The notes beneath the pieces are model-generated. The model made no database searches, was not told where the DNA came from, and saw only the letters and a program-made list of their open reading frames with translations. Positions 16,031 through 24,099 of a stretch of DNA of 64,000 bases are shown piece by piece. The position numbers and the translations under genes are program-made. Each line of letters begins with the position of its first letter. Position 1 is the first letter of the stretch. Source of the DNA: Pseudomonas sp. GM79 (GTDB lineage Bacteria > Pseudomonadota > Gammaproteobacteria > Pseudomonadales > Pseudomonadaceae); the NCBI RefSeq assembly GCF_000282495.1, contig NZ_AKJE01000049.1, forward strand, positions 1 through 64,000, in the 5' to 3' direction.

Positions 16031-19000
16031 ATGGACCTCAACCGTCGTCAGTTCTTCAAGGTCGCTGGTCTCGGCCTTGCGGGCTCAAGCCTGGGCGCGC
16101 TGGGCATGGCCCCGACGCCCGCTTTCGCCGAACAAGTGCGTCATTTCAAGCTCGCCCATACCCATGAAACCCGCAACACCTGCCCGTACTGCTCGGTCGG
16201 TTGCGGCTTGATCATGTACAGCCAGGGTGACAACGCGAAGAATGTCGCCCAGAGCATCATCCACATCGAAGGCGATGCCGACCACCCCGTCAATCGCGGC
16301 ACCCTCTGCCCCAAAGGCGCAGGCCTGCTCGATTTCATTCACAGCCCCAGCCGTCTCCAGTACCCGCAGGTGCGCAAGCCCGGCACCACGGAATGGACGC
16401 GAATCTCCTGGGATGAAGCGCTGGATCGCATCGCCGACCTGATGAAGGCCGACCGCGATGCCCACTTCATCGAGAAGAACGCCCAAGGGCAAACGGTGAA
16501 CCGCTGGCTGACCACCGGTTTCCTCGCGGCGTCGGCGTCGTCCAACGAAGCGGGTTACATCACCCACAAAGTGATTCGCAGTCTCGGCATGCTGGGGTTT
16601 GATAACCAGGCACGTGTCTGACATGGCCCGACGGTGGCAAGTCTTGCCCCGACGTATGGCCGTGGTGCCATGACCAACCACTGGACCGATATCGCCAACG
16701 CGAATCTGGTTCTGGTGATGGGTGGCAACGCCGCAGAAGCGCACCCATGCGGTTTCAAATGGGTGACCGAAGCCAAAGCCCACAACAAGGCGCGGCTGAT
16801 TGTGGTCGACCCGCGTTTCACCCGTACCGCCTCGGTGGCCGACTATTACGCGCCGATCCGCACCGGCACCGACATTGCCTTCATGGGCGGGCTGATCAAT
16901 TACCTGCTGACCGAAGACAAGATCCAGCACGAATACGTGCGTGCCTATACGGACGTGTCGTTCATCGTCAAGGCCAACTACGGTTTCGAGGACGGCTTGT
17001 TCAGCGGTTACGACGCGAGCAAGCGCATCTACACCGACAAGTCTGGCTGGGGCTATGAAATCGGCGAGGACGGTTTCGCCAAAGTCGACCCGACCTTGCA
17101 AGACCCACGCTGCGTCTACCAATTAATGAAGCAGCATTACAGCCGCTACACCCTGGAGCTGGCCAGTCAGGTCTGCGGCATGCCCGTGGACGCGATGAAG
17201 AAAATCTGGGAGGAGATCGCCACCTGCTCGCAACCGGGCAAAACCATGACGATTCTCTACGCCCTGGGTTGGACCCAGCATTCGATTGGCTCGCAGATGA
17301 TCCGCAGCGCGGCCATGGTCCAACTGCTTTTGGGCAACGTCGGCATGCCGGGCGGGGGCGTCAATGCCTTGCGCGGGCACTCCAACATCCAGGGCCTGAC
17401 CGACCTGGGCTTGCTGTCCAACCTGCTGCCCGGTTACCTGACCCTGCCGGCCGAGGCCGAACAGGATTACAACGCCTACATCGCCAAGCGCGCACTCAAG
17501 CCGTTGCGCCCTGGGCAGATGTCTTACTGGCAGAACTACGGCAAGTTCCACGTCAGCCTGATGAAAGCCTGGTACGGCGCCAATGCCACCGCCGAGAATC
17601 ACTGGGGCTACGACTGGCTGCCCAAGCTGGACATCCCCGGCTACGACATCCTGAAAATGTTCGACATGATGGGCAAGGGCGAGGTCAATGGCTACATGTG
17701 CCAGGGCTTCAACCCGATCGCCGCGTTGCCGGACAAGAACCGTGTAATGAAGGCGCTGGCCAAGCTCAAGTGGCTGGTGGTGATGGACCCACTGGCCACC
17801 GAAACCTCGGAGTTCTGGCGCAACGTCGGGCCTTACAACGATGTGCAAACGGCCGAGATCCAGACCGAAGTCATCCGTCTGCCCACCACCTGTTTCGCCG
17901 AAGAAAACGGTTCGCTGGTCAATAGCGGTCGCTGGCTGCAATGGCATTGGAAGGGTGCCGATGGCCCGGGGCAGGCGCGCACGGACGTGAAGACCATGGC
18001 CGAGTTGTTCTTGCGCCTGCGCAAGCGTTACCAGGCCAACGGCGGTGCCTGGGCCGAGCCGATCCTCAAGCTCGACTGGCCCTACAAGATCCCCGATGAC
18101 CCGACGCCGGAAGAGCTGGCCCGGGAATTCAACGGCTACGCAGTATCCGATGTCACCGACGCTTCGGGCGCGGTGGTCAAGGCCGGTCAGCAGCTGTCCG
18201 GCTTCGGCCAACTCAAGGACGATGGCAGCACGGCATCCGGGTGCTGGATCTTCTGCGGCAGCTGGACCGAGCAGGGCAACAACATGGCCCGGCGTGACAA
18301 CAGCGATCCTTTCGGTATGAAGCAGAACCTGGGCTGGGCCTGGGCCTGGCCGATGAACCGGCGGATTCTCTACAACCGCGCTTCTTGCGACCCTCAAGGC
18401 AAACCGTGGGACGCCAACAAGCGGCTGGTGTGGTGGAACGGCAAGGTCTGGACCGGCACCGACGTGCCTGACTACAAGGCCGATGTGCCGCCGGAAGCCG
18501 GGATGAACCCGTTCATCATGAACCCCGAAGGCGTGGCGCGTTTCTTCGCCCTCGACAAGATGAACGAAGGGCCGTTCCCGGAACACTATGAACCGTTCGA
18601 GACGCCCATCGGCATCAACCCGATGCACCCCAACAACAAGCAGGCGACCAGCAACCCGGCCGGGCGGATCTTCGATTCCGTCTGGGACACCCTCGGGCAG
18701 GCCAAGGACTTCCCTTATGCGGCGACCAGCTACCGGCTGACCGAACACTTCCACTTCTGGACCAAGCATTGTCCGATCAATGCCGTGACCCAACCTGAGC
18801 AGTTCGTAGAGATCGGCGAAGTGCTGGCCAAGGAGAAGGGCATTGCTGCCGGTGACCGGGTGCGGGTCAGCTCCAAGCGTGGGCATATCGAAGCGGTGGC
18901 GGTGGTGACCAAGCGGATTCGTCCGCTGCAGGTCAACAATCAGGTGGTGCACCAGATCGGTATCCCGTTGCACTGGGGCTTCACTGGCGCCACCCGTCAC

Positions 19001-19096
19001 GGTTACCTGACCAACACCTTGGTGCCGTTCCTCGGCGATGGCAACACACAGACCCCGGAATCCAAGTCATTCCTGGTCAACGTGGAGAAAATCTAA
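16031..19096 (+). CDS. fdnG: Formate dehydrogenase-N alpha subunit, selenocysteine-containing
   Basis: A 1021-residue molybdopterin oxidoreductase read through an in-frame UGA at codon 197 (bases 16619-16621). The frame on both sides is identical, and the context V-Sec-H-G-P-T-V-A is the conserved active site of Sec-type formate dehydrogenases. The N-terminus carries a twin-arginine signal (NRRQFFK, then hydrophobic, AFA cleavage site), so the folded protein is exported to the periplasm. The cysteines at 51, 54, 58 and 93 hold a [4Fe-4S] cluster. It oxidises formate at a Mo-bis-MGD centre and passes electrons to FdnH. The beta subunit begins directly after its stop. Ordinary gene finders would split it at the UGA into 196- and 820-residue pieces. 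Confidence 0.97.
16619..16664 (+). promoter_or_regulatory. Sec UGA codon and bacterial SECIS-like hairpin
   Basis: Directly after the UGA a hairpin can form with an apical stem GG-U-GGCAA / UUGCCCC (16633-16650): U16635 is bulged and the loop is GUC. A bulged U and a GU in the apical loop are the features SelB recognises in the E. coli fdhF/fdnG elements. A lower stem pairs GGCC (16625-16628) with GGCC (16658-16661). Confidence 0.88.
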
Positions 19097-20041
19097 ATGG
19101 CCAGCCAAGACATCATCGCCCGCTCGGCCACCACCACCGTGCCGCCCTCGGTGCGCACGCAAGAGGAAGTGGCCAAGCTGATCGACACCACCAAGTGCAT
19201 CGGCTGCAAGGCCTGCCAGGTCGCCTGCTCGGAATGGAATGAGCTGCGCGACGACGTCGGTCATAACCTCGGCACCTACGACAACCCTCAAGACCTCAGC
19301 GCAGATACGTGGACCCTGATGCGCTTCACCGAGCATGAAACCGACGCCGGTAACCTCGAATGGCTGATTCGCAAGGACGGCTGCATGCACTGCGCCGAGC
19401 CCGGCTGCCTGGCGGCGTGCCCGAGTCCGGGGGCGATTATCAAGCACGCCAACGGCATCGTCGATTTCGATCAGGACCATTGCATCGGCTGCGGGTATTG
19501 CATCACCGGTTGCCCGTTCAACATTCCGCGTATCTCGCAAAAGGATCACAAAGCCTATAAGTGCACGTTGTGTTCGGATCGGGTGGCGGTGGGGCTGGAG
19601 CCGGCCTGTGTGAAAACCTGCCCGACCGGCGCCATCGTTTTCGGCAGTAAGGAAGACATGAAAGAACACGCCGCCGAACGTATCGTCGACCTCAAGAGTC
19701 GCGGTTTTGAAAACGCTGGTTTGTATGACCCCGAAGGCGTCGGCGGCACCCACGTCATGTATGTGCTGCACCATGCCGACACGCCCAGGTTGTATGCCGG
19801 GTTGCCGGATCACCCGGCGATCAGTCCGCTGGTGGACTTGTGGAAAGGCCTGAGCAAACCCCTGGCGTTGCTGGCCATGGGCGCGGCGGTGCTGGCCGGG
19901 TTCTTCCACTACGTGCGCGTCGGGCCACAACTGGTCGAGGAAGACGAACATCCAGTCACCCTCGACCCAGCGGTGCATGAGTTCGATCCATCGGTGCACA
20001 CCTTTGATCCGACGAAACCCGGCGGGGAGGACAGGCCATGA
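19097..20041 (+). CDS. fdnH: Formate dehydrogenase-N beta subunit (Fe-S)
   Basis: A 314-residue electron-transfer subunit. Four cysteine groups are visible for four [4Fe-4S] clusters: CIGCKACQVAC, CMHCAEPGCLAACP, CIGCGYCITGCP, and CTLCSDRVAVGLEPACVKTCP. A single membrane helix near the C-terminus (PLALLAMGAAVLAGFFHYV) anchors it next to FdnI. There is no export signal; it is expected to cross the membrane bound to Tat-exported FdnG. The start codon abuts the fdnG stop with GGAG in the last fdnG codons, and its end overlaps fdnI by four bases (ATGA), so the complex is made in step. Confidence 0.95.
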   Translation: MASQDIIARSATTTVPPSVRTQEEVAKLIDTTKCIGCKACQVACSEWNELRDDVGHNLGTYDNPQDLSADTWTLMRFTEHETDAGNLEWLIRKDGCMHCAEPGCLAACPSPGAIIKHANGIVDFDQDHCIGCGYCITGCPFNIPRISQKDHKAYKCTLCSDRVAVGLEPACVKTCPTGAIVFGSKEDMKEHAAERIVDLKSRGFENAGLYDPEGVGGTHVMYVLHHADTPRLYAGLPDHPAISPLVDLWKGLSKPLALLAMGAAVLAGFFHYVRVGPQLVEEDEHPVTLDPAVHEFDPSVHTFDPTKPGGEDRP

Positions 20042-20691
20042 ACGACAAACCGATCCTGCGCTACACCGCCAACCAGCGTACCAACCACTGGCTGGTGGCG
20101 ATTCTGTTTCTCGCGGCCGCGCTGTCGGGGCTGGCCTTGTTCCACCCTGGGCTGTTCTGGCTCAGCAACCTGTTTGGCGGCGGTTCGTGGACGCGCATTT
20201 TGCATCCGTACATGGGCGTGGCGATGTTTGTGCTGTTCCTCGGCCTGGTGTTCAGTTTCTGGCGGGCGAATTACTTCAGCGCCAACGACCGGCTGTGGCT
20301 CAGGCGCGTCGGGACTGTCATGCGTAACGAAGAGGAGGGCGTGCCGCCGATCGGCAAGTACAACCCGGCGCAGAAGCTGCTGTTCTGGGTGTTGCTGATC
20401 TGCATGCTGGTGCTGTTGTTCAGCGGCTTGGTGATCTGGCGTGCCTGGTTCAGCGCGTACTTCGGCATCACCGGTATTCGCTGGGCGATGCTGCTGCATG
20501 CGCTGGCGGGGTTCATCCTGGTGCTGAGCATCATCGTCCACGTCTATGCCGGTATCTGGATTCGCGGCTCGGTCCACGCCATGGTGCGTGGCCGGGTCAG
20601 CCGCGCCTGGGCGAGAAGACACCATGAGCTCTGGTACCGGGAAGTGACCCGAGACGAGACGCCTGAGCGACCGATCACAAAAAAAGGATGA
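20038..20691 (+). CDS. fdnI: Formate dehydrogenase-N gamma subunit (cytochrome b556)
   Basis: A 217-residue membrane cytochrome with four hydrophobic segments. The N-terminal RYTANQRTNHWLVAILFLAA and the later histidines in WAMLLHALAGF and SIIVHVYAGIWIRGSVHAMV match the haem b ligands of the FdnI/FdoI family. It takes electrons from FdnH and reduces quinone at the inner membrane. The ATGA overlap with fdnH and the following fdhE five bases downstream place it in one operon. Confidence 0.94.
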   Translation: MNDKPILRYTANQRTNHWLVAILFLAAALSGLALFHPGLFWLSNLFGGGSWTRILHPYMGVAMFVLFLGLVFSFWRANYFSANDRLWLRRVGTVMRNEEEGVPPIGKYNPAQKLLFWVLLICMLVLLFSGLVIWRAWFSAYFGITGIRWAMLLHALAGFILVLSIIVHVYAGIWIRGSVHAMVRGRVSRAWARRHHELWYREVTRDETPERPITKKG

Positions 20692-20695
20692 CCCC

Positions 20696-21622
20696 TTGGC
20701 GACGATCCTCGAGCCTGGGCAGATAGAAGCGGCGGCGAGTTCACCGCCGTTTCTGTACCTGCCACCGAACAACCTGTTCACCTTGCGCGCGCTGCGCCTG
20801 GAACGCCTGGCCGACGGGCATCCCATGGCGGACTATCTGCGCTTGATCGCGGGGCTGTGCCACGTTCAGCAGCACCTGATGGACGATCCGCCCGTGACGA
20901 CCCTGCCCGATCCCGAACGCCTGCGGGTGTGCATGGAACATGGCTTGCCACCGTTTGCCGCCGACAGTCTGGTGCGCGAAACCGTTTGGCTGCCGTATCT
21001 CGAAGCCTTGTTGCAACGCTATCAGCCACCGTCACAACCAGCGGTAGAAAACGCCGTGGCGACGTTGCGCAGTGCCAACCCGGGGCTGCTCAAAGCCTGG
21101 GCAATTGCCTTGGTCAGCGGCCAGTATTCAATGCTGCCGGCAGAGTTGGTGCCGTTCCTCGGTGCAGCGCTGCAAGCGGCCTGGAGCCATTGGCTGTTGA
21201 GCACACCCAACCTGGAACTCAAACGCGGCGACAGCCTCAGCCAATGCCCGGCCTGCGGTTCGCCGGCGATGGCCGGGGTGATTCGTCATCGCGGCAAATA
21301 CAACGGTTTGCGTTATCTGGTGTGTTCGTTGTGCGCCTGCGAATGGCATGCGGTGCGGGTCAAATGCGTGTACTGCGAACAGAGCAAGGGGCTTGAATAC
21401 GTCAGCTTCGAGGATGACCGTCACGCTGCCAATCAGGCACCGTTGCGGGCGGAAGTCTGCCCCGGCTGCAACAGCTACCTGAAACTGATCTACCTGGAAA
21501 ACGATGCCGAAGCCGAAGCGCTCTCGGCAGACCTGTCCAGCCTGATGCTGGACATGCGCCTGGAGCAGGAAGGCTACCAGCGTCTGTCGCCTAATCTGAT
21601 GCTGGCACCCGGAGGCGACTGA
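20696..21622 (+). CDS. fdhE: Formate dehydrogenase accessory protein
   Basis: A 308-residue soluble protein with four CxxC pairs in the C-terminal half (CPACGSP, CSLCACEW, CVYCEQ, CPGCNSYL) that form the rubredoxin-like iron site of FdhE. Members bind Tat-dependent formate dehydrogenase subunits before export and are needed for activity. The best start is TTG at 20696, with AAAGGA about ten bases upstream, placed four bases after the fdnI stop. A nested hairpin follows the gene, so the fdn operon ends here. Confidence 0.93.
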   Translation: MATILEPGQIEAAASSPPFLYLPPNNLFTLRALRLERLADGHPMADYLRLIAGLCHVQQHLMDDPPVTTLPDPERLRVCMEHGLPPFAADSLVRETVWLPYLEALLQRYQPPSQPAVENAVATLRSANPGLLKAWAIALVSGQYSMLPAELVPFLGAALQAAWSHWLLSTPNLELKRGDSLSQCPACGSPAMAGVIRHRGKYNGLRYLVCSLCACEWHAVRVKCVYCEQSKGLEYVSFEDDRHAANQAPLRAEVCPGCNSYLKLIYLENDAEAEALSADLSSLMLDMRLEQEGYQRLSPNLMLAPGGD

Positions 21623-21637
21623 GCGTAAAGCGATCGC

Positions 21638-21684
21638 AAAACCGGTGCCTGCGGTAGGTCAGCCTTACCGCGATTACCGGTTTT
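21638..21684. terminator. Nested hairpin downstream of fdhE
   Basis: AAAACCGGT (21638-21646) pairs with ACCGGTTTT (21676-21684), enclosing a second stem GCGGTA / TACCGC. The T-tract makes it a credible terminator for the fdn operon and also for the convergent gene on the other strand. Confidence 0.75.
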
Positions 21685-21728
21685 ACGACGGCTGCGCAGC
21701 CGAACGGGGGCAAGCCCCTGGCTACAGG
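21685..21728. repeat. Half REP-like element (GGGGGCAAGCCCC type)
   Basis: GGCTGCGCAGCCGAACGGGG followed by GCAAGCCCCTGGCTACAGG matches one arm of the second REP family seen complete at 42127-42260. It contains the short palindrome GGCTGCGCAGCC. Confidence 0.6.
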
Positions 21729-21738
21729 ACGCCTGTGA

Positions 21739-22101
21739 TTACTTAGGTGGTTCGTGTTTGTCCAGCGCTCGGTTCACCGCCAACTCGCCCTGCATGATGA
21801 TTTGCGCGATGCCTAGAATGGTATTGCGGTGTGGCCCCTGTATAAGCGCAGCAACATCGTTGAGCATGACGCTGGCCGAAGCCAGTGACTCGCAGGCGTG
21901 GGCCAGCAGAGATTCGGTGCCGATCTCTGGGTTGATGATGAACATTTGGCTGGGTTTGTACGGCGTGGCCATGATATGGGCACTCGGATTGAGGTAGTAA
22001 TCGAGAGCGCGCTCGGCCGCTTCGTGGAGTTTTTTTGAATCGAGTGATTCATACGGGGATGCCGAATCCGTGGTCGGCGGATTGGGTGTTATTTTGAACA
22101 T
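21739..22101 (-). CDS. DUF6124-family small protein
   Basis: A 120-residue soluble helical protein. The pattern MFKITPNPPTTDSASPYESL, KLHEAAERALDYYL, then FIINPEIGTESLLAHACESLASASVMLNDVAALI and QGELAVNRALDK is the Pseudomonas DUF6124 type, related to DUF3077 proteins. Function unknown. The start is placed at MFKITP (22101) from family knowledge, but the same frame stays open 57 codons further upstream, to an ATG at 22272 with a TAG four codons before it. That upstream stretch resembles the leader of the gene at 41655. It lies between fdhE and selA on the opposite strand, splitting the selenocysteine locus. Confidence 0.78.
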   Translation of the reverse strand: MFKITPNPPTTDSASPYESLDSKKLHEAAERALDYYLNPSAHIMATPYKPSQMFIINPEIGTESLLAHACESLASASVMLNDVAALIQGPHRNTILGIAQIIMQGELAVNRALDKHEPPK

Positions 22102-22440
22102 AGATGAAACTCCTACTTGCAATATTGAGGAGCCATCACCCTCGCTACCAAACGAAGGGTGGCGGCCATACGTGGGTTGGTAGACCGGTCGAAGTAGGAA
22201 AAACCCGGCGCTCACAATGGAGCCCCACGCATGACCACCATATAAAGCCGAGCCCCAAAAAAGGGACTGCATGGTGTCGCCATACGACTACTTAGAGGCG
22301 GGCTACCAAACCCGATCACTGTTTTTCAGTGACAGGGAAACGATATAGCCCGCCCCACAGCCGCACAAGCCAGCGGATTCTGGCGCACGCGTAGGTAACG
22401 ACGCAAGGTGTTGTAGCCTTTAGGACGTAACACCGAGTGT
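22102..22440 (-). promoter_or_regulatory. Structured, partly open leader of the DUF6124 gene
   Basis: No gene is supported in 22102-22668 apart from leaders. On the minus strand the leader holds a nested hairpin (GGCGGGCTA / TAGCCCGCC at 22297-22354 around TCACTG-TTTTT-CAGTGA) and a downstream stretch (22102-22243) that matches the leader of the gene at 41655 in DNA and in frame. A further GGTGTT/AACACC stem lies at 22407-22434. Confidence 0.6.
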
Positions 22441-22668
22441 CATTAAACACGCCCTCTGCAATGGGTGGATTCGCCTCAAAAAACAGAGGAAACCTCTGAC
22501 AGTTTTTTGGTCGTGGTTGCTGGGAACGCTGCGTTTAGCAGGGTGTTGCAGTGGGGGCATTCGCCATCAGCGAGTTGCGCGGTGATGGTGATAGTGGGCG
22601 GAGAGCATGCCCTTAAAACTCAGCGGCTACACTCAGACGCGACGGTCACTCGTTTCCGGGAGCCTCTG

Positions 22669-24099
22669 ATGTCCGCAATCTCAGCCAGCCAAGCCTTGCG
22701 GCTGCCTTCCATCGACAGCTTGCTGCGCCATCCTGCCTGCCAGGCGTTGGCCGAGCGTTATGGGCGTGATGCGCTGCTGGCCGGTTTGCGGCAACTGCTC
22801 GATGATCTGCGCGAGCCGGTTCAAAAGGGTGAACTCAACGCGGTTGAAATCGCCCCCGACGTATTGGCGGGCAGGGCGGGTGAGCGTCTGGCGATCCAGC
22901 ATCGCAGCCAAGTCCGCCGGGTGTTCAACCTCACCGGCACAGTGCTGCACACCAACCTTGGTCGAGCGTTGTTGCCGGAGTCTGCTATCGAAGCCGTTCA
23001 ACTCGCCGCCCGCTATCCGCTCAATCTGGAATTCGATCTGCACAGCGGCAAACGTGGCGACCGCGATGATTTGATCGAAGGCCTGATCCGCGAGCTGACC
23101 GGCGCCGAAGCGGTGACCGTGGTCAACAACAATGCCGCCGCCGTGTTGCTTGCCCTCAACAGCTTGGGCGCGCGCAAGGAAGGCATCATTTCCCGTGGTG
23201 AGCTGATCGAAATCGGCGGCGCCTTCCGCATCCCCGACATCATGGCTCGCGCTGGAGTGCGGCTGCACGAAGTGGGCACCACCAACCGCACCCATGCCCG
23301 CGATTACGAGTCTGCGATTGGTCCGCGCAGTGGCCTGGTGATGCGCGTACATGCGAGCAATTATTCCATCGAAGGCTTCACCGCCCGGGTGCCGACGGCA
23401 GAACTGGCGGAGTTGGCTCACCGCCACGGGCTGCCATTACTGGAAGACCTCGGCAGCGGCAGCCTGCTAGACCTGACTCGCTGGGGCTTGCCCGCCGAAC
23501 CGACGGTGCGCCAAGCGCTGCTCGATGGCGCGGACATCGTTACTTTCAGCGGCGATAAATTACTCGGCGGTCCCCAGGCTGGGTTGATAGTCGGCCGCAA
23601 AGACCTGATCGCCAAGATCAAGAAGAACCCGCTCAAGCGCGCACTGCGGGTCGACAAACTGACCCTCGCCGCGCTCGAAGCGGTGTTGATGCTCTACCGC
23701 GATCCGGATCGATTGGCCGAGCGCCTGCCGAGTCTGCGCCTGCTCACCCGCCCCCAAGCCGACATTCATGCCCAGGCCGAACGCCTGCAACCGTCCCTGG
23801 CGCAGGTGTTGGGTGACGGCTGGAGCGTCAGCGCGGTGCCGGCGCTGGGCATGATCGGCAGCGGCAGCCAACCGGTGGCTCGTTTACCGAGCGCCGCGTT
23901 ATGCCTGCGGCCCAACGTTTCCAAACGACTGCGTGGGCGGCGATTGCTGGGGCTGGAGGCAGCGTTTCGCCGGCTGCCGATTCCCGTGCTCGGGCGCATC
24001 GACGATGACGCGCTATGGCTGGATTTGCGCCAACTCGACGACGAAGCCGCGTGGCTGGCCCAACTCGATCAATTGCAGGAGGAGGGCCAGGACGGGTGA
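22669..24099 (+). CDS. selA: L-seryl-tRNA(Sec) selenium transferase
   Basis: A 476-residue PLP enzyme of fold type I. The PLP lysine is K297 in FSGDKLLGGPQAG, and LTGTVLHTNLGRALLP, NNNAAAVLLALN and EDLGSGSLLDL are SelA hallmarks. It converts seryl-tRNA(Sec) to selenocysteyl-tRNA(Sec) with selenophosphate. The frame is open 68 codons upstream, but ATG at 22669 has GGGAG at good spacing and gives the normal family N-terminus. The stop overlaps the selB GTG start, so the two are translationally coupled. The gene serves the in-frame UGA of fdnG 6 kb upstream. Confidence 0.96.
   Translation: MSAISASQALRLPSIDSLLRHPACQALAERYGRDALLAGLRQLLDDLREPVQKGELNAVEIAPDVLAGRAGERLAIQHRSQVRRVFNLTGTVLHTNLGRALLPESAIEAVQLAARYPLNLEFDLHSGKRGDRDDLIEGLIRELTGAEAVTVVNNNAAAVLLALNSLGARKEGIISRGELIEIGGAFRIPDIMARAGVRLHEVGTTNRTHARDYESAIGPRSGLVMRVHASNYSIEGFTARVPTAELAELAHRHGLPLLEDLGSGSLLDLTRWGLPAEPTVRQALLDGADIVTFSGDKLLGGPQAGLIVGRKDLIAKIKKNPLKRALRVDKLTLAALEAVLMLYRDPDRLAERLPSLRLLTRPQADIHAQAERLQPSLAQVLGDGWSVSAVPALGMIGSGSQPVARLPSAALCLRPNVSKRLRGRRLLGLEAAFRRLPIPVLGRIDDDALWLDLRQLDDEAAWLAQLDQLQEEGQDG

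Noticed and set aside
16619..16621. TGA in fdnG read as a nonsense mutation (pseudogene)
   Set aside because: The frame is the same on both sides, the context is the selenocysteine active site, a SECIS-like hairpin follows, and selA, selB and tRNA-Sec are present.
17123..19000. Long open frame (625 codons) on the minus strand opposite fdnG
   Set aside because: It is a mirror of the high-GC fdnG coding frame, with arginine/valine/histidine-rich composition and no domain; fdnG is certain.
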